A stretch of DNA of 51,682 nt from Clostridia bacterium (GTDB lineage Bacteria; Bacillota; Clostridia; Oscillospirales; Acutalibacteraceae), in the NCBI GenBank assembly GCA_017399065.1, contig JAFQEL010000039.1, positions 1 through 51,682 of the forward strand, given 5' to 3'. The notes beneath the pieces are model-generated. The model was not told where the DNA came from, did no database searches, and was given only the letters and a program-made list of their open reading frames with translations. The position numbers were made by a program, and so were the translations under genes. This document shows positions 14,311-20,990 of this stretch, piece after piece. How positions within the stretch are numbered: position 1 is the stretch's first letter; each line of letters begins with the position of its first letter.

Positions 14311-15931
14311 TTCTTGGTAATGCGTCAATCATTGTAATGAGGTCAGTATAAAATGTACGCGTCTGTTGAACGTTACCGTTCATTCCTATTACAGTGCCGT
14401 GGTCACCTTTCAAGGTCGGGAATACGTGCCATATTCCGCGTTCGATTTCGGTATCCTCTTTGTAATCAATATGTTCATCGCCTGTAGGGTATTGAGCGGA
14501 AACAACGTTTACAAGACCGTCGTTAGGCAGCCAGCTTTCATCAATTTTTACTGGTGCATCAGCGTCGGTATTGGTATACGTGCCTATCATTCTTGCTATA
14601 GGCATAAGCACGATCATAGTGGAAAGCATCGGAGTTTGTTTGCCTGTCAGCGGAGCTTTTTCGGTCGTGCAGTAAGCATAGGAGAAATAATAAATGCTGT
14701 TTACGGTTTTTATGGTTTCGTTCAGCTCTTTTGCACCGTGTGGCGAAAGGTCATAAAAGGCGTTATCCTTACCGCTCATAAAGCTGTCGTTGAGTAGAGA
14801 CATAGTGTCTTCCGAGCCTGAGAGAATACCGAAATGCTCAAGCTGAAAATCTATCATACCGCCGTCTATAACATCGGTTACGCCGCCTGCTACCTGAAGC
14901 AGACCGAGAATTGAGGGAATAAGCTTATCTCTGTCAACAACATAGTAAAGCGTAGAACCGTTGTGAGGAGAGCAGAGCGTGGTTATGCTGTTTATACAGC
15001 TTCCCTTGCCGCCTTCAAACAGAGGTGAAAGATCATCGGGGCTTGCCTGCTGTTCGGCCTCGCTGCCGTATTCCATAAGGCTTGCGAGCAACCTTATGGT
15101 ATTGCCGCCGAAACTGTGACCGACAAGATTGATTTTCTGCATCTGTCCGCCCTCAGTTTCTTTTCCCCATTCCGCATACAGCGGTACGGTATAAACTTTG
15201 CCGTAGCGGTCATGATTGTGGGCAGCACTGTGAGCGGCACCGTAATCGACCGTTGTGCCGGTGAGCTGTGCGTATAATTCGCACGCTCTGTCCCACGCAC
15301 TTGAAAACGGGCCTACAGTTGCCTCATATACTTTGTAACCCTCACCGCGCAGATAATCGGACAGACTGCCGCTGGTTGAGCCCCAGTAAGGAGAAATGGA
15401 GTTGATTCCTGCACTTTCACCCCAGCCGCCCATTCCGTGTACAAGTACGTACGGATAGGCTACGGGATCTTCGTGAAGTTTTGCCCACAGCCTTTTGTAT
15501 CCGCCGAGAGGGAAAGGGATTATTGCGACGAAAAGAAGGCAGGTGGCGAGCACAATTGCAACTGCTCTGATTTTTGCCTTGCGTGAAGGTCCACTTTTTT
15601 TTGCTTTTTTATCTTCGGGTTCTTCCTCAGGCGGTTTCTCAGGAATTTCCTCCAGTGTTTCTTCATTGGATTTTTCGACTATATATATTTCTTCAAGTTC
15701 CGTGGTGGGATTTTCGGATTTGGGCGGAACATCTTCTTTGCCGTAGAGAATATAGTCACTGCTTACTCCGAAAAGTTCGCACATAGCCACAAGTTTATTA
15801 ATGTCAGGCATAACGTTGCCTGTTTCCCATTTCGAAACAGACTGGCGCGAAACGCCGAGTTTTTCGGCAAGCGCCTCCTGAGAAAGACCTGCTTCCTTTC
15901 TCAGCTTCAGTATTCTGTCAGCGATAGACAT
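14303..15931 (-). CDS. XRE helix-turn-helix/transmembrane/lipase fusion protein
   Basis: From ATG 15931, behind AAGGAGGAG, the protein has 542 aa. Residues 1-62 are a Cro/CI HTH (RILKLRKEAGLSQEALAEKLGVSRQSVSKWETG). Residues 63-120 are an acidic, proline-rich linker ending in lysines, and 121-141 form one membrane helix. The rest matches the family I.5 lipases (Geobacillus/staphylococcal type). It has PYVLVHGMGGWG, VGPFSSAWDRACELYAQL, GHSFGG (Ser273), YDLSPHGA (Asp394) and GDHGTVIG (His511), a complete triad. The family's zinc site is partly kept (Asp214, histidines 234-240), but the last Asp ligand appears as Asn324 (SPHNGS). Topology predicts a cytoplasmic DNA-binding head and an outside hydrolase. 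Substrate could be a lipid or a lipid-linked wall polymer. Confidence 0.88.
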   Translation of the reverse strand: MSIADRILKLRKEAGLSQEALAEKLGVSRQSVSKWETGNVMPDINKLVAMCELFGVSSDYILYGKEDVPPKSENPTTELEEIYIVEKSNEETLEEIPEKPPEEEPEDKKAKKSGPSRKAKIRAVAIVLATCLLFVAIIPFPLGGYKRLWAKLHEDPVAYPYVLVHGMGGWGESAGINSISPYWGSTSGSLSDYLRGEGYKVYEATVGPFSSAWDRACELYAQLTGTTVDYGAAHSAAHNHDRYGKVYTVPLYAEWGKETEGGQMQKINLVGHSFGGNTIRLLASLMEYGSEAEQQASPDDLSPLFEGGKGSCINSITTLCSPHNGSTLYYVVDRDKLIPSILGLLQVAGGVTDVIDGGMIDFQLEHFGILSGSEDTMSLLNDSFMSGKDNAFYDLSPHGAKELNETIKTVNSIYYFSYAYCTTEKAPLTGKQTPMLSTMIVLMPIARMIGTYTNTDADAPVKIDESWLPNDGLVNVVSAQYPTGDEHIDYKEDTEIERGIWHVFPTLKGDHGTVIGMNGNVQQTRTFYTDLITMIDALPRIK

Positions 15932-16023
15932 TGTTCTCCTCCTTAAAGAATTTGATAAGTCAATTGTAGAGTCTTCCGAAGGAACTTTCAACCAATTTAA
16001 CTTGGCATTTTTCAAAAAATTTA

Positions 16024-16054
16024 TGTAAACTGAATTCTTTTCATAATGTAAACT
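16024..16054. repeat. Direct TGTAAACT repeats in the leader of the lipase-fusion gene
   Basis: TGTAAACT occurs at 16024-16031 and again at 16047-16054, in the same orientation and 23 bases apart. Both lie between the candidate promoter and the gene. They could be operator half-sites, possibly for the fusion's own HTH. Confidence 0.45.
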
Positions 16055-16064
16055 TTATATAACA

Positions 16065-16094
16065 AGCATAGCATATATCGTGATTATCCGTCAA
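16065..16094 (-). promoter_or_regulatory. Candidate proximal promoter of the lipase-fusion gene
   Basis: On the minus strand, TTGACG (16089-16094) and TATGCT (16065-16070) have an 18-bp spacer. This would give a leader of about 125 bases holding the TGTAAACT repeats. A second candidate start is the module at 16149-16178 (TTGATA then TATATA, 18-bp spacer). Confidence 0.5.
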
Positions 16095-16165
16095 CCAAAC
16101 ATTACATTTTTATTTCTGCGCACGAAAATTCACTATACAACATACCATTATATATTAATCTGCTG

Positions 16166-16188
16166 AAAAGTCTATCAACTTTAGTTTG
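16166..16188. promoter_or_regulatory. Shared promoter module, copy A (AAAGTCTATCAACTTT element)
   Basis: The 23-base sequence is identical to 17244-17266. Its core, AAAGT-CTATCA-ACTTT, is an inverted repeat that covers a minus-strand -35 (TTGATA, 16173-16178). Bases 15932-16304 hold no gene, only this module, the repeats above, an inverted repeat at 16216 and a terminator. Confidence 0.6.
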
Positions 16189-16215
16189 AATTTATAATTA
16201 TTGTATCCTTTGATA

Positions 16216-16233
16216 TGTAAAGTCAGGTTTACA
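16216..16233. promoter_or_regulatory. TGTAAA-N6-TTTACA inverted repeat
   Basis: TGTAAAGTCAGGTTTACA is a perfect 6-bp inverted repeat with a 6-base gap. The same architecture, with a different centre, lies inside the terminator at 17283-17300, and TGTAAAC half-sites occur at 16024 and 16047. Confidence 0.45.
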
Positions 16234-16253
16234 TTGTGAATTATATTTCGCAA

Positions 16254-16296
16254 AAAGAAATGGGATGTAAAAAACGAAAGCTTTTTACATCCCATA
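16254..16296 (-). terminator. Terminator of the DUF5104-like gene
   Basis: On the minus strand ATGGGATGTAAAAA pairs with TTTTTACATCCCAT (arms within 16260-16294), followed by TTCTTTTTG, just past the stop codon. Confidence 0.85.
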
Positions 16297-16304
16297 TTAA
16301 AAAT

Positions 16305-17183
16305 TTATATTTTGGTAGTTACATATATTGTGTACAGCATATCCGGATTGCTCGGCTCACAGTACAGGTAGTAATTACCTTCAGGTACATCAATGTATTT
16401 AATGTACATATTTTTATTGTCGGCAATCATATCCGGTTTTCGTGTTCCGGATTCGGGCGGGTCTTCACCTTCGGGTATGATATATATTTTTAAATGTTCG
16501 CCATTAAGACCGAAAGCATGGCCGTAATTCTTTTCGTTGCCGCCGCTGTTTCTGCTTGCACGGATTTCAATATTCCAGTCGGTATTGTCACCGCCGTCAT
16601 TTACCATAAATGTTTGATTATCTGCACAGTTGCCTTGTGCACATACCCACATCCTTGTCATATTGAAAGTAGTTTCGTTGAGACTTTTTACAGCAATGTA
16701 ATGTTTGGGTATAACTGATAAAGAACCGTTTTCGTCTGTTGTCACTGTCAGTGAGATTCTGCGTATTCCTGTTTCTTTCTGTTTGGTTTCGCGGTCAAGT
16801 CCTCTCCAGATGTATTGAATTATATATCTGTTTTCGGTTGTTTTTATACCGATTTCAATATAGCCGTCAAAATATTCAGAGCGGTCCATTGTTACAAGTC
16901 GGCTGAAAGTAACGGAGGTTTCGGTTGTTTCTCCCTTGACGTCGTCAAATATTGCCATAATACGTTCCTGAAGATCGGGATATTCTTTTTTCAGGGTCGG
17001 CGATGCCATTTCTGCTACCGCCTCTGCGTCCTCTTTTTTGATTGCTTCGACCATTGGTGTAATGGCAACCGATTCCCAATCAAACAATAGATTGCCATAT
17101 AAGAAATTAGCGACCCCCGACCCCGGAAAAGTGTTAAACCAAACCAAGACAAGAGACAGAAAAAGTGAAATAAGCTTTTCCAT
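16305..17183 (-). CDS. Exported or membrane-anchored protein with DUF5104-like N-terminal half
   Basis: The 292-aa protein has an N-terminal hydrophobic segment (LISLFLSLVLVWFNTFPGSGVANFLYG). A helical region follows (MVEAIKKEDAEAVAEMASPTLKKEYPDLQERIMAIFDDVKG) and then strands (FDGYIEIGIKTTENRYIIQYIWRG), as in the DUF5104 family of small clostridial surface proteins. The C-terminal ~130 residues are beta-rich and resemble an immunoglobulin-like or C2-like module (NYYLYCEPSNPDMLYTIYV). No lipobox cysteine is visible, so it is probably anchored by an uncleaved helix or secreted. AAGGAG precedes ATG 17183. It has its own promoter module and lies between the symporter and lipase-fusion genes. Function is unknown. 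Confidence 0.7.
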   Translation of the reverse strand: MEKLISLFLSLVLVWFNTFPGSGVANFLYGNLLFDWESVAITPMVEAIKKEDAEAVAEMASPTLKKEYPDLQERIMAIFDDVKGETTETSVTFSRLVTMDRSEYFDGYIEIGIKTTENRYIIQYIWRGLDRETKQKETGIRRISLTVTTDENGSLSVIPKHYIAVKSLNETTFNMTRMWVCAQGNCADNQTFMVNDGGDNTDWNIEIRASRNSGGNEKNYGHAFGLNGEHLKIYIIPEGEDPPESGTRKPDMIADNKNMYIKYIDVPEGNYYLYCEPSNPDMLYTIYVTTKI

Positions 17184-17227
17184 TTTTATCTCCTTATAAA
17201 TAATTGCATTTACTTAGGATTAATATT

Positions 17228-17256
17228 ATCATAAGTTTCCGAAAAAAGTCTATCAA
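17228..17256 (-). promoter_or_regulatory. Promoter of the DUF5104-like gene
   Basis: On the minus strand, TTGATA (17251-17256) and TATGAT (17228-17233) have a 17-bp spacer, 44 bases before the ATG. The -35 lies inside the shared 23-base module. Confidence 0.7.
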
Positions 17257-17266
17257 CTTTAGTTTG
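17244..17266. promoter_or_regulatory. Shared promoter module, copy B
   Basis: This 23-base segment is identical to 16166-16188 and is centred on the AAAGT/ACTTT inverted repeat overlapping the -35. A diverged third copy is the promoter at 25105-25116. Confidence 0.65.
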
Positions 17267-17272
17267 CATTTT

Positions 17273-17309
17273 AAAAAAGCTATGTAAACTTGAATTTACA
17301 TAGCTTTTT
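17273..17309 (-). terminator. Terminator of the choline-type symporter operon
   Basis: AGCTATGTAAA (17278-17288) pairs with TTTACATAGCT (17295-17305), flanked by A and T runs. Its sequence closely resembles the terminator at 25124-25160, and it contains a TGTAAA-N6-TTTACA element. Confidence 0.92.
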
Positions 17310-17319
17310 ATATGTCGTA

Positions 17320-18903
17320 TTAAAGATTTGAGGTGTAGGGGATAACCCAGAATACAAGAAGCACACCGGTTACAACAGCACCTAAAATAATTGAAGCGAG
17401 TACGGTTTTCTTGGTCTTTTTTACTTCTTTTATATCCTTTTCTGATTCAGGAATTACAAACAAAGCTTCACGCTGTTTTTTCTCTTCGGGTGTGACCTTG
17501 GTGAGAAGAGTACCGATAATCATACCAATTAAGTTTGCCGCAAGACCGATGAAAAAAGGATCAAGGAAAACAGGTAGATCAAGCTCTGCAACGGAAGCGT
17601 AAATCTTCATACCGCCGCAACCAAGGAAGCCGAAGAGCATTCCGCAGAAAGCACCGGTTTTTGTTACTCTTTTGCTCCAGATGCTTGCAATACAAACAGG
17701 AAGCCATGAGCAGGCAACAACAGTAGCGCCAAGGAACATAATCCAGAATACCTGAGGCGGATTGAAATATGCAAGCAGCATAACAATTATAGCAGCTACA
17801 ATAACTGCAAGTCTTACCGTCTTTAACTTCTTGCGTTCGTCTTTTATGTCGAAGAAATCATTGACAACGGACGTACCTATTATTGAAAGGAACGTTGTTG
17901 CCGAAGATATTCCGGCTGCAAGGATACCTGTAACCATTATTGCACCCAAAGCAGTCGGAACGAGGTTGGTAGATGCCCATATAATGATATGTGACTGATC
18001 TGCCAATTCGGGCTTGAAATGGTTGAGAAGTGCCGCACCGCACTTGACGATAAACTCAAGAACAAAAACAAAAAATGCTGCCCAGATTGATGAACGGATT
18101 ACCGAATGCTCGTTTTTTGCCATAAGGTATCTGCTTGCCTGCCAGGGAGCAACCATACAGACCGACATCCATACAATACCGTATGCAAAAGCCCAGATCA
18201 TATTCTGAGTTCCCGTCGGATAGAGGTAATCGGGGTCGCCTGCCCATGAAAGAATTTCAGGCTTTGTCTGAGCAAGTTCCTCAACAATATTGAACCATCC
18301 GCCGCCTTTTACGGTGCATATGATTATTACAACTACAGTTACAATGGTGAATAATCCGAACATTATTGTATCGGTAATCAAAACGCCCTTTGAGCCTGAT
18401 GAAACGGTAAGAACCGAGAAAGTGATCAAAGCCAGAATAATGCAAAGCTTATAGTCTAATCCCGTAACCAGAGCCATAAGAGTGCCTATACCCTGGATTG
18501 TAGAAAGAAGATAGACGATAATTGTTACAAGCTGAGTTACAGCTGCTAATTTTTTCAATGCGGGAGAGTTGTATCTTTTTCCGAAAAACTCCGGTATAGT
18601 GTTGCATGAACTTCTTCGGAGGAAGCGACCGAAGAATACACCTCCGAGCACGTAACCGACGATAAGCATTGCACCCAACATCATAAGCGGAGAGAAGATG
18701 CCTGCAAAAGATTCGCCTGCGTCGCCGAAATACAATCCGGTTCCGCAATATGAAGCGACAAGTGAACCTACAAGCAAAAAGGTGGGGGCACGTCTGCCGG
18801 CAACAAAGAAGTCGTTAGTGCTTTTGACGCCTTTGCCTATTAAAAAGCCGATGATTATGTAGGCAATCATCGAAATGATCATACCAATAAGGAATGGATT
18901 CAT
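17320..18903 (-). CDS. Sodium:solute symporter (SSS family), likely importing choline or a similar precursor
   Basis: The 527-aa polytopic protein has SSS-family features: the N-terminal IGKGVKSTNDFFVAGRRAPTFLLVGSLVASYCGTGLYFG, then GVLITDTIMFGLF, then the conserved GILAAGISSATTFLSIIGTSVVNDFF, and VACSWLPVCIAS. Sodium-driven uptake of a small organic solute is expected. Its start overlaps the stop of a 45-aa one-helix ORF (ATGA), which in turn follows the LicC/LicA-like fusion by 4 bases. The operon points to choline or another amino alcohol as substrate, although classic lic loci use the unrelated LicB permease. This substrate call is inferred from context. Confidence 0.88.
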   Translation of the reverse strand: MNPFLIGMIISMIAYIIIGFLIGKGVKSTNDFFVAGRRAPTFLLVGSLVASYCGTGLYFGDAGESFAGIFSPLMMLGAMLIVGYVLGGVFFGRFLRRSSCNTIPEFFGKRYNSPALKKLAAVTQLVTIIVYLLSTIQGIGTLMALVTGLDYKLCIILALITFSVLTVSSGSKGVLITDTIMFGLFTIVTVVVIIICTVKGGGWFNIVEELAQTKPEILSWAGDPDYLYPTGTQNMIWAFAYGIVWMSVCMVAPWQASRYLMAKNEHSVIRSSIWAAFFVFVLEFIVKCGAALLNHFKPELADQSHIIIWASTNLVPTALGAIMVTGILAAGISSATTFLSIIGTSVVNDFFDIKDERKKLKTVRLAVIVAAIIVMLLAYFNPPQVFWIMFLGATVVACSWLPVCIASIWSKRVTKTGAFCGMLFGFLGCGGMKIYASVAELDLPVFLDPFFIGLAANLIGMIIGTLLTKVTPEEKKQREALFVIPESEKDIKEVKKTKKTVLASIILGAVVTGVLLVFWVIPYTSNL

Positions 18904-19037
18904 TTTTGGTCACCTGCCTTATTCTGTTTATTGTCTGCTTTATCTGTATCGGCAAAATCCTTTTTGATTCTGTAATACGCCAATATACCTGCTGCAGAAA
19001 TCCATAATCCGACAAAAATTGCGATTGCATATTCCAT
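18900..19037 (-). CDS. 45-aa single-helix protein, probable symporter small accessory subunit
   Basis: The ORF runs from ATG 19037 to TGA 18900. It encodes MEYAIAIFVGLWISAAGIL followed by a short charged cytoplasmic-type tail (AYYRIKKDFADTDKADNKQNKAGDQK). A strong AGGAGG lies upstream. It sits 4 bases after the LicC/LicA fusion gene and overlaps the symporter start by four bases (ATGA), so translation is coupled to the transporter. One hydrophobic helix plus a basic/acidic tail is what known small accessory subunits of SSS transporters look like. It is easy to miss because of its size. Partner role is inferred from position and form. Confidence 0.8.
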   Translation of the reverse strand: MEYAIAIFVGLWISAAGILAYYRIKKDFADTDKADNKQNKAGDQK

Positions 19038-19041
19038 ATCG

Positions 19042-20811
19042 TTATTCCTCCTCTGATAATCTTACAGTTTCGTCGTAGTATTTGGTCATTTTTTCAAACC
19101 ATAACAGTTTCCAATCGGAGCAATCATTGCCAGATCGGTCCTGGAATATCGACCATACGAACCAATAGTAATAATTGATAGCTGCACATCTGAGAATATG
19201 AAGCTTCTCTGCTTTTGAAGGCAATCTGCCAAAATAGAATGACAGATAATTGTCAATTTCTTCAACAGGGGCATTGTTGGAAGTGAAAAGCTTACTGATA
19301 TCATAACCTATGTCGGAATCACCGGCATACTCCCAATCGATAACATAAAGATTATCAACAGATATCAGAAGATTAGGCTCGTAAATATCGTTGTGACAAA
19401 GTACATTAGGCCAGTTATCTTTTTTATTGCTTTCGTTAAGGGGGGATATGCGCTCTCTGAGCGGTATTATTCTGTCAGCAGCCGTATAATCCAGTATTTT
19501 GAGTCTTTCGATAAGCTTGTCTGCTTCTTCAAAATAATCGAAGGAGACTCCGTACCGTACACCTGCATTATGCAGGTTTTTTAAATGAGAACAAAGCTTT
19601 TCCATATGGCTCTTTTTCGTAAAATCAAAAGGCTCTGTGATGTTTACAAAATAAGAAATCTTCCAGCCTTCATTTTCATCTTCATAAAGGTATGTGTTGT
19701 CCAGACCTAATTTTTTGGCGGTTTCCAATGCGAACTTTTCTCTTTTACGGTCAATATATCCGATTGTGTTTTTACCGGGATTTCTGTATACATATCTTAC
19801 GCCGCGAAGAGTAAATGCAAACGATGTATTGGTAAGACCTGCCTGTATCGGAGTAATATCCTTTATTTCTTTAGGTCGGGCGTTTAATATTTTGCAAATG
19901 TTCTGAATTACTTTAATATCGTTGTGCTCTAAATAATCGGGGTCGAATTCTCTGAGGTTTTCTACGGAATCAAATTCCAGAATATCTTCCTGTGAGCATT
20001 TGACAATGTACATATGAAGCTTGTCCAGATTTTCTGCATAAATGCCTTCCCAATACATATCCTTGGTATCCGGCTTGTCATAATACTCATCCAGTATTTG
20101 AGTAAAAACGCTGTTGAATTCTCTGTTCAGATAAGCGTGTCCCTGCATCGTCCACATATCCTTGCAGGGCTTTGCGGTATCTGTTATAAGACCCTGTTTA
20201 TCGAATATCAATCCGCGTTCTGTTCTGCTCAGACCTTTAAGAAACTGTGCACAGTATAAGCTGTGATATTCGTGAGAGTTAAACAGGTTTTCGGGGTAAT
20301 AATTGTCTGAACAGCAGATATATGTGTTTTTTAAATATTCTTTTGCTGCATACACGCTTGAATGTGTGTTTTTGACTTTATATTCCTTGTTTACAACAAG
20401 CTTTACGTCAAATTTTTCCTTGAGGTATATGAATTTTTCAAGCATATGGCCGACAACTACAACTATTTCTTCTACTCCTGCCTCCTGAAGCTGTCTTATC
20501 TGTCTTTCAATAAGCACTTCACCCTTGACAACTGTCAGTCCTTTGGGAAATTCGTAAGAGATAGGAACGAATCTTGTGCTCATTCCTGCTGCTAATATAA
20601 TAGCGTTATCTACCTTGTATTCGTCAAGCACGCACAGCCCTTTGTCGGTTAAACAGTTTTTTTCATCAAGCAGCCCCTCTTCTCTGAGCTGCTTGAGTAT
20701 CTTGTTTACCGTTCCGAGGGAAATATCAAGAGCTTCGGATATTTCCCTTTGAGACAAATAACCTCGCTTATACAGCAAATAGACTACATCAAATTGAATT
20801 TTCGTCAACAT
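19042..20811 (-). CDS. Winged-helix/LicC-like cytidylyltransferase/LicA-like choline kinase fusion
   Basis: From ATG 20811 the 589-aa protein has three parts. Residues 1-65 are a winged helix (YLSQREISEALDISLGTVNKILKQLREEGLL). Residues ~68-290 are a LicC-type nucleotidyltransferase (AIILAAGMSTRF, 70-81, and Lys90 in EFPKGL). Residues ~310-589 are a LicA-type kinase (CHND 472-475, VIDWEYAGDSDIGYDISK 490-507). Together they should phosphorylate choline and activate it with CTP to CDP-choline, the donor for LicD. An upstream in-frame ATG at 20832 is possible, but neither start has a strong ribosome site. The gene heads an operon with the 45-aa ORF and the symporter. The winged helix suggests DNA binding or control by the enzyme itself. 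Ethanolamine or another amino alcohol is an alternative substrate. Confidence 0.9.
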   Translation of the reverse strand: MLTKIQFDVVYLLYKRGYLSQREISEALDISLGTVNKILKQLREEGLLDEKNCLTDKGLCVLDEYKVDNAIILAAGMSTRFVPISYEFPKGLTVVKGEVLIERQIRQLQEAGVEEIVVVVGHMLEKFIYLKEKFDVKLVVNKEYKVKNTHSSVYAAKEYLKNTYICCSDNYYPENLFNSHEYHSLYCAQFLKGLSRTERGLIFDKQGLITDTAKPCKDMWTMQGHAYLNREFNSVFTQILDEYYDKPDTKDMYWEGIYAENLDKLHMYIVKCSQEDILEFDSVENLREFDPDYLEHNDIKVIQNICKILNARPKEIKDITPIQAGLTNTSFAFTLRGVRYVYRNPGKNTIGYIDRKREKFALETAKKLGLDNTYLYEDENEGWKISYFVNITEPFDFTKKSHMEKLCSHLKNLHNAGVRYGVSFDYFEEADKLIERLKILDYTAADRIIPLRERISPLNESNKKDNWPNVLCHNDIYEPNLLISVDNLYVIDWEYAGDSDIGYDISKLFTSNNAPVEEIDNYLSFYFGRLPSKAEKLHILRCAAINYYYWFVWSIFQDRSGNDCSDWKLLWFEKMTKYYDETVRLSEEE

Positions 20812-20861
20812 ATCAGCTTCTTTCTTGTTCATTTTGAACGCTCTGCATATTTTCAATGAAC

Positions 20862-20890
20862 ATAATATCACATTGTAAAAATAAAAGCAA
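20862..20890 (-). promoter_or_regulatory. Promoter of the LicC/LicA fusion operon
   Basis: On the minus strand, TTGCTT (20885-20890) and TATTAT (20862-20867) have a 17-bp spacer. The start site would fall near 20855, upstream of both candidate ATGs. Confidence 0.6.
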
Positions 20891-20929
20891 GCTTTTCACG
20901 ACAATAATTTTGCTAAACAGAAATATATT

Positions 20930-20973
20930 GAATAAAAACAAAACCGCAACGAGAGTCTTTCATTGCGGTTTTG
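20930..20973 (-). terminator. Terminator of the YidC/sulfatase fusion operon
   Basis: On the minus strand CAAAACCGCAA pairs with TTGCGGTTTTG (20939-20973), followed by TTTTTA. Confidence 0.9.
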
Positions 20974-20990
20974 CTGTATGCAGTTTAATT

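Noticed and set aside
18815-19030. 71-aa minus-strand frame over the symporter start
   Set aside because: It overlaps both the 45-aa ORF and the symporter in another frame, has no ribosome site, and encodes no plausible protein.
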